Positions 41,944 to 58,061 of a stretch of DNA of 64,000 bases are shown one piece after another. Positions within the stretch are counted from its first letter, which is position 1, and each line of letters begins with the position of its first letter. Below the pieces are notes generated by a model that was given only the letters and a program-made list of their open reading frames with translations, did not search any database and had not been told where the DNA came from. The translations under genes and the position numbers were made by a program. The stretch is from NCBI RefSeq assembly GCF_000175935.2, contig NC_014837.1:186001-250000 (forward strand). Direction: 5' to 3'. The stretch comes from Pantoea sp. At-9b. Its GTDB lineage: Bacteria > Pseudomonadota > Gammaproteobacteria > Enterobacterales > Enterobacteriaceae.

Positions 41944-43395
41944 ATGCATTTTCGCGCCATTACCCGCATTGTGGGCCTGCTGGTGATTTTGTTCTCAGTA
42001 ACCATGATCCTGCCTGGTCTGGTGGCCTTAATTTATCGTGACGGTGCCGGACGGGCGTTCAGTCAGACCTTTATGATGGCCATCGTCATTGGTTCACTGC
42101 TGTGGTGGCCAAACCGCAAACAGAAAACCGAGCTGAAGCCGCGTGAAGGTTTTTTGATTGTGGTGCTGTTCTGGACCGTGCTGGGCAGTGTGGGGGCGAT
42201 GCCGTTTATGTTTGCCGAGCAGCCACACCTGTCAGTGACCGACGCGTTCTTTGAATCCTTTTCCGGTTTAACCACCACCGGTGCGACAACGCTGGTGGGG
42301 CTGGATTCGTTACCCAAAGCGATTCTGTTCTATCGTCAGATGCTGCAATGGCTGGGGGGGATGGGGATCATCGTACTGGCGGTGGCGATTCTGCCGATCC
42401 TCGGGGTGGGTGGGATGCAGTTGTATCGTGCGGAAATGCCCGGCCCCCTGAAAGATAACAAAATGCGCCCGCGTATTGCAGAGACGGCTAAAACCCTGTG
42501 GCTGATCTATGTTCTGCTGACCGTGGCCTGTGCTGTGGCGCTGTGGCTGGCGGGGATGCCGGTGTTCGACGCTATCGGCCATAGTTTTTCTACCATCGCC
42601 ATCGGTGGCTTCTCGACGCATGATGCCAGCATTGGTTACTTCAACAGCCCGACGATCAATACCATCGTCGCGATATTTCTGCTGATCTCAGGCTGTAACT
42701 ACGGTTTGCACTTCTCTTTATTAAGCGGCCGTAGCCTGAAAGTGTACTGGCGCGATCCTGAGTTCCGCATGTTTATTGGTGTGCAGCTGACGCTGGTGGT
42801 GATTTGCACCGTGGTGCTGTGGTTCCATGACGTTTATTCCAGTGGCTTACAAACCCTGAACCAGGCCTTTTTCCAGGTGGTCTCCATGGCCACCACCGCC
42901 GGATTCACCACGGACAGCATTGCCCGTTGGCCGCTGTTCTTGCCGGTGCTGTTGTTGTGTTCCGCCTTTATCGGTGGCTGTGCGGGGTCTACCGGCGGTG
43001 GTCTGAAGGTCATTCGTATTCTGTTGCTGTGCAAACAAGGCTCTCGTGAGCTGAAGCGTCTTGTGCATCCCAATGCGGTTTACACTATTAAGTTAGGCAA
43101 CCGTGCGTTACCGGAGCGTATTCTGGAAGCGGTATGGGGCTTCTTCTCTGCTTATGCGCTGGTGTTCCTGGTGAGCATGCTGGCAATCATCGCCACCGGT
43201 GTGGATGACTTCTCTGCCTTTGCTGCTGTTGCCGCGACCCTCAATAACCTCGGACCGGGATTAGGGGTGGTCGCCGATAACTTTGCTTCGATGAATGATG
43301 TGGCGAAGTGGATTTTGATTTCGACCATGTTGTTTGGCCGCCTTGAGGTGTTTACTTTGCTGGTTCTCTTCACCCCGACCTTCTGGCGCGAGTGA
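41944..43395 (+). CDS. trkH: Trk potassium uptake protein TrkH
   Basis: Membrane subunit of the low-affinity K+ uptake system, working with the NAD-binding TrkA and TrkE (SapD). 483 residues, the E. coli length. It has four M1-P-M2 repeats with the selectivity-filter glycines visible in SGLTTTGATTL, STIAIGGFSTHD, SMATTAGFTTDS and AATLNNLGPGLG. AAAGGAAAAGG precedes the ATG. hemG follows 17 bp later. Confidence 0.97.
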   Translation: MHFRAITRIVGLLVILFSVTMILPGLVALIYRDGAGRAFSQTFMMAIVIGSLLWWPNRKQKTELKPREGFLIVVLFWTVLGSVGAMPFMFAEQPHLSVTDAFFESFSGLTTTGATTLVGLDSLPKAILFYRQMLQWLGGMGIIVLAVAILPILGVGGMQLYRAEMPGPLKDNKMRPRIAETAKTLWLIYVLLTVACAVALWLAGMPVFDAIGHSFSTIAIGGFSTHDASIGYFNSPTINTIVAIFLLISGCNYGLHFSLLSGRSLKVYWRDPEFRMFIGVQLTLVVICTVVLWFHDVYSSGLQTLNQAFFQVVSMATTAGFTTDSIARWPLFLPVLLLCSAFIGGCAGSTGGGLKVIRILLLCKQGSRELKRLVHPNAVYTIKLGNRALPERILEAVWGFFSAYALVFLVSMLAIIATGVDDFSAFAAVAATLNNLGPGLGVVADNFASMNDVAKWILISTMLFGRLEVFTLLVLFTPTFWRE

Positions 43396-43412
43396 AAACA
43401 CGGGATAGTGTA

Positions 43413-43949
43413 ATGAAAGCGTTGATTGTTTATTCCAGCCGTGACGGGCAAACCCAGAAAATTGCCGGACGCATTGCGCAAAGTCTGGCACCGCAGCAGT
43501 TGTGTGATGTGATTGAGATATCACAGGCAGCGACGCTTGACTGGGCGCAGTATGATCGGGTGCTGATTGGTGCGTCGATCCGCTATGGCCATTTTCATCC
43601 GGCATTAATGAAGTTTGTTACTCAGCACCGGGCAGAGTTGCAGCAGCGTGTCAGTGGTTTCTTTAGTGTGAACCTGACGGCACGCAAAGCCGATAAATGT
43701 ACGCCGGAAACCAATGCTTATACGCATAAGTTTCTGGCCCAGTCTCCCTGGCAGCCTGACTGCTGTGCGGTGTTTGCCGGAGCGCTGCGTTATCCGCGCT
43801 ATCGCTGGTTCGATCGCATCATGATTCAGTTGATTATGCGTATGACGGGTGGGGAAACGGATACATCAAAAGAAGTGGAATACACCGATTGGCAAAAAGT
43901 CGCGCTTTTTGCCCAGGATTTTGTGCAGTTACCAGGCAAATCGTTGTGA
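43413..43949 (+). CDS. hemG: Menaquinone-dependent protoporphyrinogen oxidase HemG
   Basis: Flavodoxin-like FMN enzyme of 178 residues that oxidises protoporphyrinogen IX in haem synthesis, passing electrons to quinones. FMN loop YSSRDGQTQKIAGRIAQSL; further family stretches IGASIRYGHFHPALMKFV, FFSVNLTARKADK, and AGALRYPRYRWFDRIMIQLI with GGETDTSKEVEYTDW. Start ATG 43413, matching E. coli MKTLILFSTRDGQT; a GTG at 43392 would add seven residues. The rRNA operon promoter lies about 55 bp downstream, as at E. coli rrnA. Confidence 0.95.
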   Translation: MKALIVYSSRDGQTQKIAGRIAQSLAPQQLCDVIEISQAATLDWAQYDRVLIGASIRYGHFHPALMKFVTQHRAELQQRVSGFFSVNLTARKADKCTPETNAYTHKFLAQSPWQPDCCAVFAGALRYPRYRWFDRIMIQLIMRMTGGETDTSKEVEYTDWQKVALFAQDFVQLPGKSL

Positions 43950-43962
43950 AATAAGCCACTTT

Positions 43963-43977
43963 GGTGAAATTTAGGCC
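43963..43977. promoter_or_regulatory. Fis site candidate upstream of rrn P1
   Basis: GGTGAAATTTAGGCC matches most positions of the Fis pattern. Its centre is about 70 bp before the predicted P1 start, the place of Fis site I at E. coli rrnB P1. An AT-rich UP-element-like stretch (43984-44000) follows. Confidence 0.5.
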
Positions 43978-44004
43978 GAACGATAATTTTTTTGCAATAA
44001 ACGC

Positions 44005-44032
44005 TTGTCAGTCAGAATTATCTCCCTATAAT
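44005..44032 (+). promoter_or_regulatory. rRNA operon promoter P1
   Basis: TTGTCA (44005-44010), 16-bp spacer and TATAAT (44027-44032), followed by the GC-rich discriminator GCGCCTCC. This is the canonical rrn P1 layout, subject to growth-rate and ppGpp/DksA control. Confidence 0.95.
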
Positions 44033-44124
44033 GCGCCTCCACTGACACGGCAAAGCGGTAACGCAGACGGTCAGCGAGGGACGAAGTGATTCATCCCGCC
44101 AGAGAAAATCGCTGAAAAAAGTGA

Positions 44125-44152
44125 TTGACTCTGAAGGAGGAAAGCGTAATAT
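44125..44152 (+). promoter_or_regulatory. rRNA operon promoter P2
   Basis: TTGACT (44125-44130), 16-bp spacer and TAATAT (44147-44152), about 120 bp downstream of P1 as usual. Confidence 0.9.
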
Positions 44153-44191
44153 ACGCCACCTCGCGACAGACGGTTAACCCGCTGCTCGCAC

Positions 44192-44203
44192 TGCTCTTTA
44201 ACA
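44192..44203 (+). promoter_or_regulatory. boxA antitermination site, rRNA leader
   Basis: TGCTCTTTAACA, the exact boxA where NusB/NusE bind to make rRNA transcription resist Rho. Hairpin-forming leader sequence surrounds it, and the rest of the leader up to 44330 holds the 16S processing stem. Confidence 0.93.
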
Positions 44204-44330
44204 ATTTATCAGACAATCTGTGTGGGCACTCGCAGGATTGATATCAAAAGTCTACGGACTTAAAAAATATCAAGTCTCAAGAGTGAACACGTAATTCATT
44301 ACGAAGTTTAATTCTTTGAGCATCAAACTT

Positions 44331-45872
<1,542 letters not shown>

Positions 45873-45962
45873 CCTGAAGATACCTTCCTTCGAAGTGCTC
45901 ACACAGATTGTCTGATGAAAACGTAATGAGCAAGACGGCTGCGAAGTCGTGACACTTCATGT

Positions 45963-46037
45963 GTCCCCTTCGTCTAGCGGTTAGGACTCCGCCCTTTCAC
46001 GGCGGCAACAGGGGTTCGAATCCCCTAGGGGACGCCA
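45963..46037 (+). tRNA. tRNA-Glu (anticodon TTC)
   Basis: 75-nt cloverleaf in the 16S-23S spacer. Acceptor GTCCCCT pairs with AGGGGAC; anticodon arm CCGCC-CTTTCAC-GGCGG; T arm GGGGTTCGAATCCCC; CCA encoded. A lone tRNA-Glu spacer is the rrnB/C/E/G type of E. coli, unlike the Ile-Ala spacer of rrnA. Confidence 0.98.
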
Positions 46038-46111
46038 CTTGCTTGGTGACAGGTGAAAGGTGTCGCTGCTCAGTATCTCAAAACTGGCTTACGAGTCATG
46101 TTTGAGATATT

Positions 46112-46123
46112 TGCTCTTTAACA
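46112..46123 (+). promoter_or_regulatory. boxA in the 16S-23S spacer
   Basis: TGCTCTTTAACA, the second boxA of the operon, reloading the antitermination complex before 23S. The spacer on both sides carries the RNase III processing stems. Confidence 0.9.
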
Positions 46124-46251
46124 ATCCGGAACAAGCTGAAAATTTGAAACGACACGTTGTTTCATTTCTCCGTAATAAGAAATGAAAGCGATGTGTTCGA
46201 GTCTCTCAAATGCTTGCAGTCTGCATGCGTGAAAACGTCTGTGGGTTGTGA

Positions 46252-49153
<2,902 letters not shown>

Positions 49154-49246
49154 ACAACGCCAGAGGCGTTTTGGTTGAGAGACGCAAAGAATTTTCAGCA
49201 TTGTTCAAACGGATTACGTTGTGTCCTCGGAGTCAAGTCCGAAGGA

Positions 49247-49347
49247 TTTTGCGCTGAAGCAAGGCGGCAAATGAGACGATACGAAGGAGCATACATGAGT
49301 ATGTGACGGAGTAGCGCGAATGCAGCCAACGCAGCAGCAGTGCAAAA
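49247..49347. repeat. Palindromic element inside the 23S-5S spacer
   Basis: About 101 bp. Ends are inverted: TTTTGCGCTGAAGC (from 49247) against the complement of GCAGCAGTGCAAAA (to 49347). The apex is CATAC-ATGA-GTATG (49290-49303), almost exactly at the midpoint. The middle (CAAGGCGGCAAATGAG, GCGAATGCAGCCAACGCAGC) resembles a palindromic repeat I recall as common in Yersinia, Serratia and Pectobacterium intergenic regions. It makes this spacer 219 bp against about 90 in E. coli. As RNA it would fold into one long hairpin. Confidence 0.7.
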
Positions 49348-49372
49348 GACACAGGACAGAGCACAAAGAATT

Positions 49373-49492
49373 TGCCTGGCGGCTGTAGCGCGGTGGTCCC
49401 ACCTGACCCCATGCCGAACTCAGAAGTGAAACGCCGTAGCGCCGATGGTAGTGTGGGGTCTCCCCATGCGAGAGTAGGGAACTGCCAGGCAT
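49373..49492 (+). rRNA. rrf: 5S ribosomal RNA
   Basis: Complete, 120 nt. Starts TGCCTGGCGGCTGTAGCGCG and ends GGAACTGCCAGGCAT; the terminal helix TGCCTGGC/GCCAGGCA is perfect. Differs from E. coli only at a few positions. Confidence 0.98.
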
Positions 49493-49507
49493 CAAATAAG
49501 TAAAAAA

Positions 49508-49535
49508 GCCCTGAACTTTCGTTCAGGGCTTTTTT
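49508..49535 (+). terminator. rRNA operon terminator
   Basis: GCCCTGAAC (49508-49516), loop TTTC, GTTCAGGGC (49521-49529), then six T, with six A before the stem. This is the usual rrn T1 design. The rest of 49536-49692 holds no gene that I can see. Confidence 0.95.
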
Positions 49536-49692
49536 ACGTCTGCAAAAATCAAAAAAACGTCCCGATCCGACTGACGGCGATGATTTTACGTTTGAGAATC
49601 GTCTTGCTGATGATGAAAAACCACGAAAACATCCCACTCGCCACGATCTGATCAGGTAAACTACGGCCAGATTAATCAGTTAAGGCCGTGAA

Positions 49693-50730
49693 ATGTCCAG
49701 CCCCAACACTTCTCTTAAAGCTTTCAATACGCTTGGCCTTGAGGTCAGTGCAAAAAATATCGTTATTGCTGATACTGCAAAGGCCATCATTGATGCATGG
49801 CAGAGTTGTGTCCAGCAGGGACAGCCTTATATGGTGCTCGGAGGCGGTAGCAATGTGCTGTTTCTTGAGGATTTTGACGGTACCGTCATTATCAATGCCA
49901 TCAAAGGGATTGCTATCGAAGAGCATACAGAAGCGTGGCAGTTGCATGTTGGTGCAGGAGAAAACTGGCATCAACTGGTGGAGCATACCTTAAAGAAAGG
50001 GATCACGGGGCTGGAGAATCTGGCGCTGATCCCGGGTATGGCCGGTTCGGCTCCTATCCAAAACATCGGCGCTTACGGCGTGGAATTCAAAGACATCTGT
50101 GATTACGTTGAGGCCGTGCATTTGTCCACCGGGAAGATTGTGCGCCTGCATCGCGAAGAGTGTGCATTTGGTTACCGCGACAGTATTTTCAAACACGCCA
50201 TGAAAGATGACTACGTCATTGTGGCTGTGGGATTGCGTCTGGCAAAACAATGGCGCCCCGTGCTGAGTTACGGCGACCTGGCACGGCTCAACCCTGCAAC
50301 GGCCAGCGCATGGGATGTGTTCACTGCGGTATGCCAGATGCGACAGAGCAAATTACCTGATCCCAGCGTAACGGGTAATGTGGGGAGTTTCTTCAAAAAC
50401 CCTCTGGTTAGCGCCAGCCAGGCCGCCACGTTATGTGCACAATGGCCGACGTTGCCGCTCTATCCTCAACCCGATGGTGAAGTAAAGCTGGCTGCAGGCT
50501 GGTTGATCGATCAGTGTCAGTTGAAGGGGTATCGGGTTGGTGGTGCTGCTGTGCATCGTCAGCAGGCACTGGTATTGATCAACGAAGATCAGGCGACACC
50601 GCAAGATATCGTGCAACTGGCACGCGAAGTACGAAACCACGTTGGTGAAAAATTTAATGTCTGGCTGGAGCCGGAAGTTCGCTTTATTGGTGCACAAGGC
50701 GAATGCAATGCCGTTGAGGTGATCTCATGA
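49693..50730 (+). CDS. murB: UDP-N-acetylenolpyruvoyl-glucosamine reductase
   Basis: FAD/NADPH enzyme that makes UDP-N-acetylmuramate for peptidoglycan. 345 residues (E. coli 342), type I MurB with three domains. FAD-binding stretches [20 protein letters not shown] and [20 protein letters not shown]; the catalytic Ser in [13 protein letters not shown]; the late Glu in [10 protein letters not shown]. Four-base overlap (ATGA) with birA. Codon use from here to coaA is a little more AT-rich than in the left half of the window. Confidence 0.96.
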   Translation: MSSPNTSLKAFNTLGLEVSAKNIVIADTAKAIIDAWQSCVQQGQPYMVLGGGSNVLFLEDFDGTVIINAIKGIAIEEHTEAWQLHVGAGENWHQLVEHTLKKGITGLENLALIPGMAGSAPIQNIGAYGVEFKDICDYVEAVHLSTGKIVRLHREECAFGYRDSIFKHAMKDDYVIVAVGLRLAKQWRPVLSYGDLARLNPATASAWDVFTAVCQMRQSKLPDPSVTGNVGSFFKNPLVSASQAATLCAQWPTLPLYPQPDGEVKLAAGWLIDQCQLKGYRVGGAAVHRQQALVLINEDQATPQDIVQLAREVRNHVGEKFNVWLEPEVRFIGAQGECNAVEVIS

Positions 50731-51689
50731 AAGACCACACTGTCCCATTAAAACTGGTCGCTTTACTGGCGGATGGCGAATTCCATTCGGGTGAGCAATT
50801 GGGCGAAGTTCTGGGGATGAGCCGGGCAGCGATCAATAAGCATGTACAAACGCTGAAAAGCTGGGGACTGGACGTTTATACGGTCACCGGGAAAGGTTAT
50901 AGCCTGCCTGCTCCTGTTCAACTCCTGAATGAAAGCGAGATTTTGTCGCGTCTGGATCAGCCTAACCTGGCTGTCATTCCGGTCATCGACTCCACGAATC
51001 AGTATTTACTCGATCGTATGGATCAGCTGGTTTCGGGTGATGCCTGTATTGCTGAGTATCAGCAGGCAGGGCGAGGACGGCGTGGCAGGCAGTGGTTTTC
51101 CCCCTTCGGAGCTAATCTGTACATGTCGATGTACTGGCGTCTGGAGCAGGGGCCAGCTGCGGCGATGGGACTGAGTCTGGTGATAGGTATCGTCATGGCT
51201 GAAGTTATTCAGTCACTCGGCGCGAAGGATGTCCGTGTCAAATGGCCAAATGACCTCTATCTGCACGATCGAAAACTGGCCGGCATCCTGGTGGAACTGA
51301 CGGGTAAAACCGGTGATGCGGCTCAGATTGTTATTGGCGCGGGGATTAACCTTGCCATGCGTTCTGAAGGCGCATCACAAATAAATCAGGGTTGGATTAA
51401 CTTGCAGGAAGCGGGTGTTCAGATAGATCGTAATCAGTTATCTGCTCAATTGATTAACAGCCTACGGGAAGCGCTGCCGTTATTTGAACGTGATGGGCTG
51501 GCCCCTTTCATTGAACGTTGGGATGCATTGGATAATTTCATTAATCGACCGGTAAAATTGTTGATTGGCGACCGCGAGGTACATGGCATAGCTCGTGGTG
51601 TGGATAAACAAGGTGGGTTATTACTGGAGCAAGAGGGTGAAGTTAAAGCCTGGGTTGGCGGCGAAATTTCATTACGACCTGATAATTAA
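50727..51689 (+). CDS. birA: Biotin-protein ligase / biotin operon repressor
   Basis: Bifunctional: attaches biotin to the BCCP subunit of acetyl-CoA carboxylase and, as biotinyl-AMP dimer, represses the bio operon. 320 residues: N-terminal winged helix (about 1-65, [20 protein letters not shown]), ligase core with [20 protein letters not shown] and [20 protein letters not shown], and C-terminal SH3-like domain (about 270-320). The DNA-binding domain is intact, so it is a repressing type. Coupled to murB. Confidence 0.96.
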   Translation: MKDHTVPLKLVALLADGEFHSGEQLGEVLGMSRAAINKHVQTLKSWGLDVYTVTGKGYSLPAPVQLLNESEILSRLDQPNLAVIPVIDSTNQYLLDRMDQLVSGDACIAEYQQAGRGRRGRQWFSPFGANLYMSMYWRLEQGPAAAMGLSLVIGIVMAEVIQSLGAKDVRVKWPNDLYLHDRKLAGILVELTGKTGDAAQIVIGAGINLAMRSEGASQINQGWINLQEAGVQIDRNQLSAQLINSLREALPLFERDGLAPFIERWDALDNFINRPVKLLIGDREVHGIARGVDKQGGLLLEQEGEVKAWVGGEISLRPDN

Positions 51690-51729
51690 CCCACAGTCAT
51701 TTAGCGCTTTATGACAATACGTTCATAAC

Positions 51730-51760
51730 AATGAAGCCCTGATAAGTTCAGGGCTTCATT
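51730..51760. terminator. Bidirectional terminator between birA and coaA
   Basis: AATGAAGCCCTGA (51730-51742), loop TAAGT, TCAGGGCTTCATT (51748-51760): 13 perfect pairs between two converging genes. Only short T-runs flank it. Confidence 0.8.
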
Positions 51761-51770
51761 GTTGGTATGA

Positions 51771-52721
51771 TTATTTTCTCAGACGTACATGTTGCACGGC
51801 ATGATCAGCTGATTTGGTCATAATCAGGCTGGCCCGCTCACGAGTTGGTAGAATATTTTCTTTAAGATTTAACCAGTTAATCTCTTTCCACAGGCTGCGG
51901 GCGATACCGACAGCATCCTCTTCAGGCAGTTGAGAATAATGATGGAAATATGAATCTGGATCGCTAAAAGCACCTTCACGAAATTTCAGGAAGCGATTGA
52001 TATACCAGCTTTCAAGTAGATCTTCAGGTGCATCCACATATATGGAGAAGTCGACAAAATCCGAAACAAATACATGATGCGGATCGTGTGGATAATCCAT
52101 ACCACTTTGCAGGACGTTTAAACCTTCAAGAATCAGAATATCGGGCTGTTGAACCACTTTATCGCCATCCGGAATCACATCATAAATCAGATGTGAGTAA
52201 ACCGGGGCGGTCACCTGATTGGCACCGGATTTCAGGTCGGAGACAAAATTGACCAACCGATGCATATCGTAGGATTGCGGAAAGCCTTTCTTTTTCATCA
52301 ACCCGCGTTCTTTTAATACCGCATTTGGGTGGAGAAAGCCGTCCGTGGTGATCAATTCTACCTTGCGATGTTCCGGCCAACGGCTGAGCAATGCCTGCAA
52401 CACGCGTGCCGTGGTGCTTTTGCCCACCGCGACACTACCGGCAATGCTGATGATATACGGGATTTTTTGCCCGTTGGTACCCAGGAACTGCTCAAGCACG
52501 GCCTGGCGGCGCAGATTAGAACTGATATAAAAATTTAACAGGCGTGATAACGGCAAATAGATCTCTGCGACCTCTTCCAGCGAGAGATCTTCGTTGATGC
52601 CGCGTAACCGGTCGATTTCACCCTCAGTCAGCGTCATTGGCACGGAATCACGCAAGGCGGCCCATTGCTGACGATTGAACTGTAGATAGGGTGTAGTAAG
52701 TGGCGTCGTCTTTTTACTCAT
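51771..52721 (-). CDS. coaA: Pantothenate kinase type I
   Basis: First and rate-setting step of coenzyme A synthesis; inhibited by CoA. 316 residues, the E. coli length, from ATG 52721 ([20 protein letters not shown]). Walker A is [20 protein letters not shown]; further typical stretches are [19 protein letters not shown] and [20 protein letters not shown]. Upstream in-frame starts to 52769 lack family support. Convergent with birA. Confidence 0.97.
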   Translation of the reverse strand: MSKKTTPLTTPYLQFNRQQWAALRDSVPMTLTEGEIDRLRGINEDLSLEEVAEIYLPLSRLLNFYISSNLRRQAVLEQFLGTNGQKIPYIISIAGSVAVGKSTTARVLQALLSRWPEHRKVELITTDGFLHPNAVLKERGLMKKKGFPQSYDMHRLVNFVSDLKSGANQVTAPVYSHLIYDVIPDGDKVVQQPDILILEGLNVLQSGMDYPHDPHHVFVSDFVDFSIYVDAPEDLLESWYINRFLKFREGAFSDPDSYFHHYSQLPEEDAVGIARSLWKEINWLNLKENILPTRERASLIMTKSADHAVQHVRLRK

Positions 52722-52924
52722 AAGCATGCATCTGACCGCAAATTCTGGCTCATCTACACCTTGCAGCATCAGGCATACAGCGATGTGTCGAACTCAGTTG
52801 CACGTCACAGGGGTAATTTAACGAGAACAATGGGCAGGAGGGTAACACCAGTGTGACTTTAAAAAGAAGCAAAATGATAAACGCGAGCACGCTTTCGTAA
52901 TCGTGCCCACATTTTTCTTGCCAC

Positions 52925-53482
52925 TCAGTAGGTTGTCGTAGCCGTTTCTGGTGCGCTCACTCGCAGGCGTTTGTAATAGATAGCCCCGGGGTGGGGATGC
53001 CCATCCGCACGCAGCGAATAATCCGGCAACTCGCCAAGATAATGATACCCCTGTGCCTGATAAAAGGCTTCCGCTGGAGAACCCGCCATAACATCCAGAT
53101 AGAGCAGACCGCGATGGCATGCTTCCGCTTTTTGCTCCAGTGCCTGCATCAGTTTATAGCCAATCCCCTCACGCCTGGCACGGGAATGAACCAGCAAATG
53201 CAGGATCTCAGCGCGGTTCTGGCCATCAGGACGCTGGCAGATACTGAGCTGCACGCTGCCGACAAGCCCTGAATCATTCAATGCAACCCACAGCAGCAAT
53301 TCATGACGCGCCAGGCGGTCACGTAAGCTGTGAAAGTAACGTTCTGCTATCTGCTGTTGTTCCAGTCCGCTCGATTGCCGAAATGAAGACGTCATATTGT
53401 GTGCGATCGCATCAATCATCAACGCGGCCAGGGCATGGCGATATCGAGGTAAGGTGGCGGCATTGAGTAAAATAATCTGCAT
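52925..53482 (-). CDS. GNAT-family N-acetyltransferase
   Basis: Putative acetyltransferase of 185 residues; substrate unknown. The GNAT core is visible: VALNDSGLVGSVQLSICQRP (strand), EILHLLVHSRARREGIGYKL with the acetyl-CoA loop R-R-x-G-I-G, and LLYLDVMAGSPAEAFYQAQGYHYLGE. I start at ATG 53482, which has a very strong AAGGAGG; a longer frame to 53605 has none. It lies alone between coaA and the tRNA cluster, a place with no such gene in E. coli. Similar orphan GNAT proteins are common, so no function is assigned. Confidence 0.82.
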   Translation of the reverse strand: MQIILLNAATLPRYRHALAALMIDAIAHNMTSSFRQSSGLEQQQIAERYFHSLRDRLARHELLLWVALNDSGLVGSVQLSICQRPDGQNRAEILHLLVHSRARREGIGYKLMQALEQKAEACHRGLLYLDVMAGSPAEAFYQAQGYHYLGELPDYSLRADGHPHPGAIYYKRLRVSAPETATTTY

Positions 53483-53725
53483 GCGAAATCCTCCTTGTTT
53501 GGACTGGTTGATTGAATCAAGCAAATTGCGGGCCAGCAAAAAAATGCGGTGTGAGTAAAGAAAATTATGCAATTTACATTCGCGTGCACAGACAAAAGGC
53601 AGCATGACTCAGAATTGTGCAGTGGTTTAGAGAAAAATCTATCTGGAAGGGGACGTCTGTCGCGGGTAAAAAAGCAGCACCCTTGAACAAATTTGCTGCA
53701 TTTTATGCTTGATTTGCGAGGATTT

Positions 53726-53796
53726 GCACAAATAGTAATCGATAGCGCAATTTTGGCAATTTTTTTGTTGCATCCTGCATCCGCTCTTCCTAGAAT
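53726..53796 (+). promoter_or_regulatory. Promoter of the thrU-tufB operon with Fis site
   Basis: TTGCAT (53768-53773), 17-bp spacer and TAGAAT (53791-53796), then the GC-rich discriminator GCGCGTC typical of stringently controlled promoters. GCACAAATAGTAATC (53726-53740) resembles a Fis site centred near -70. The stretch 53483-53725 holds the upstream region of the acetyltransferase gene and shows no gene. Confidence 0.75.
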
Positions 53797-53810
53797 GCGC
53801 GTCACTTGAT

Positions 53811-53886
<76 letters not shown>

Positions 53887-53893
53887 TCAAGTA

Positions 53894-53978
<85 letters not shown>

Positions 53979-54165
53979 TCTCAACCTCCTGGTTGAGCGT
54001 CAGATGAAGTCGTCTGATGGGTGAGTTCAATTCTCTCACCTTCGAATTCAGACTGAGCATTGGCACAGTCAACGTTAGTCGGAAACACTGGCTAACTCGA
54101 ATAATAGAAGGTCTTCTTTTATTATTCATAAGCTACAGAAAGAACAGGTAGCCGAGTTCCAGGAT

Positions 54166-54240
<75 letters not shown>

Positions 54241-54245
54241 GATGT

Positions 54246-54321
54246 GCTGATATGGCTCAGTTGGTAGAGCGCACCCTTGGTAAGGGTGAGGTCCCCAGTT
54301 CGACTCTGGGTATCAGCACCA
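54246..54321 (+). tRNA. thrT: tRNA-Thr (anticodon GGT)
   Basis: 76 nt with encoded CCA. Acceptor GCTGATA/TATCAGC, anticodon arm CACCC-TTGGTAA-GGGTG, T loop TTCGACT. Five bases after glyT; tufB follows after a 107-bp leader. Confidence 0.98.
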
Positions 54322-54401
54322 CTTCCTTTATCTCTCTCCTGATTCTCTCTCTGTAAAACTAACAGTCAGGCATAGCCTGGTTGATGTGACGATATCTTTG
54401 A

Positions 54402-55613
<1,212 letters not shown>

Positions 55614-55643
55614 TCCCGATAACATTTGACGCAATGCACACGG

Positions 55644-55669
55644 AAAGGGCATCATTTGATGCCCTTTTT
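55644..55669 (+). terminator. tufB terminator
   Basis: GGGCATC (55647-55653), loop ATTT, GATGCCC (55658-55664), then five T, with AAA before the stem. Confidence 0.9.
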
Positions 55670-55841
55670 GCACGCTGTTGTATAGAACCTGGCTCATCAG
55701 TGATTTTCGGTCATAATCATTGCTGAGACAGGCTCTGTTAAGCGGTGCAGGATACCGGGATAGGGCTTAAGAGCTTACCCGGTTTGGATGCCTCGCCATG
55801 CGGGGCAGAATAGTTTCTGAATTATAGTGGCAGGTTGGTTT

Positions 55842-56225
55842 ATGAGTGCGAATACCGAAGCTCAAGGGAGCGGACGCGGCCTGGAAACCGTAAAATGGCT
55901 GGTCGTTGCCGTATTACTGGTTGTCGCTATTGTTGGTAATTACTACTACCGCGATGTGACACTGCCGTTACGTGCGCTGGCCGTAGTGGTGCTGATTGCA
56001 GTGGCAGGCGGCGTTGCGTTGCTGACCACGAAAGGCAAAGCGACAGTTGCGTTTGCGCGTGAAGCAAGAACCGAGATGCGTAAGGTCATTTGGCCGACTC
56101 GCCAGGAAACGCTGCACACCACGTTAATCGTTGCCGCGGTAACTGCCGTGATGTCACTGATTTTGTGGGGACTGGATGGTATTCTTGTCCGCCTTGTATC
56201 GTTTATCACTGGCCTGAGGTTCTGA
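55842..56225 (+). CDS. secE: Preprotein translocase subunit SecE
   Basis: Essential clamp subunit of the SecYEG channel. 127 residues with three membrane helices, as in enterics; the third with the preceding amphipathic helix ([20 protein letters not shown]) is the conserved part. Start ATG 55842 ([15 protein letters not shown]), the E. coli length; a longer frame from 55827 adds five residues. nusG begins one base after its stop. Confidence 0.97.
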   Translation: MSANTEAQGSGRGLETVKWLVVAVLLVVAIVGNYYYRDVTLPLRALAVVVLIAVAGGVALLTTKGKATVAFAREARTEMRKVIWPTRQETLHTTLIVAAVTAVMSLILWGLDGILVRLVSFITGLRF

Positions 56226-56226
56226 G

Positions 56227-56772
56227 ATGTCTGAAGCTCCAAAAAAACGCTGGTACGTCGTGCAGGCGTTTTCCGGTTTCGAAGGCCGCGTAGCCCAGTC
56301 GCTGCGTGAGCACATCAAATTGCACAACATGGAAGAGTTGTTTGGCGAAGTCATGGTGCCGACTGAAGAAGTCGTAGAAATCCGTGGCGGCCAGCGTCGT
56401 AAAAGCGAGCGCAAATTCTTCCCAGGTTACGTACTGGTTCAGATGGTAATGAATGATGCCAGCTGGCACTTGGTGCGTAGCGTACCGCGTGTGATGGGCT
56501 TCATTGGTGGTACATCAGACCGTCCAGCGCCGATCAGCGATAAAGAAGTGGATGCGATCATGAACCGCCTGCAGCAGGTGGGTGATAAGCCGCGTCCAAA
56601 AACGCTGTTCGAGCCGGGCGAAATGGTACGCGTCAACGACGGTCCGTTTGCCGACTTCAACGGTGTGGTGGAAGAGGTGGATTACGAAAAAAGCCGCCTG
56701 AAAGTTTCTGTGTCCATCTTCGGTCGTGCTACCCCTGTCGAGCTGGATTTCAGCCAGGTAGAAAAAGGCTAA
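56227..56772 (+). CDS. nusG: Transcription elongation factor NusG
   Basis: Binds RNA polymerase, Rho and ribosomal protein S10, coupling transcription to translation and to termination. 181 residues as in E. coli. NGN domain (about 1-120, [36 protein letters not shown]) and KOW domain (about 125-181, [20 protein letters not shown]). Paralogue of rfaH in this window. Confidence 0.98.
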   Translation: MSEAPKKRWYVVQAFSGFEGRVAQSLREHIKLHNMEELFGEVMVPTEEVVEIRGGQRRKSERKFFPGYVLVQMVMNDASWHLVRSVPRVMGFIGGTSDRPAPISDKEVDAIMNRLQQVGDKPRPKTLFEPGEMVRVNDGPFADFNGVVEEVDYEKSRLKVSVSIFGRATPVELDFSQVEKG

Positions 56773-56792
56773 CGTCCGAAACATTTTTGTAG

Positions 56793-56821
56793 TTGCAGCA
56801 GGCGCGGAATTTATCTACAAT
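56793..56821 (+). promoter_or_regulatory. rplK promoter (PL11)
   Basis: TTGCAG (56793-56798), 17-bp spacer and TACAAT (56816-56821), then a GC-rich discriminator. The -10 box lies in the loop of the hairpin described next. L1 represses this operon by binding its mRNA leader in E. coli. Confidence 0.85.
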
Positions 56822-56839
56822 TTCGCGCCTTTTGTTTTT
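56801..56839 (+). terminator. nusG terminator overlapping the rplK promoter
   Basis: GGCGCGGAA (56801-56809) pairs with TTTCGCGCC (56821-56829), nine pairs with one G-U and an 11-nt loop, then TTTTGTTTTT. It would end secE-nusG transcripts. The right arm is also the discriminator of the next promoter. Confidence 0.75.
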
Positions 56840-56899
56840 ATGCGCTGGCGACAGCGTGTGAATTGTCATCACGGGGAGCCTGTTTTGCAGGCGCTATAA

Positions 56900-58054
<1,155 letters not shown>

Positions 58055-58061
58055 TTGCTGC

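Noticed and set aside
49843..49860. ops-like GGCGGTAGCAATGTGCTG, a possible RfaH recruitment site
   Set aside because: It lies in the middle of murB, encoding the conserved GGGSNVL loop, and is not in a leader of a long operon.
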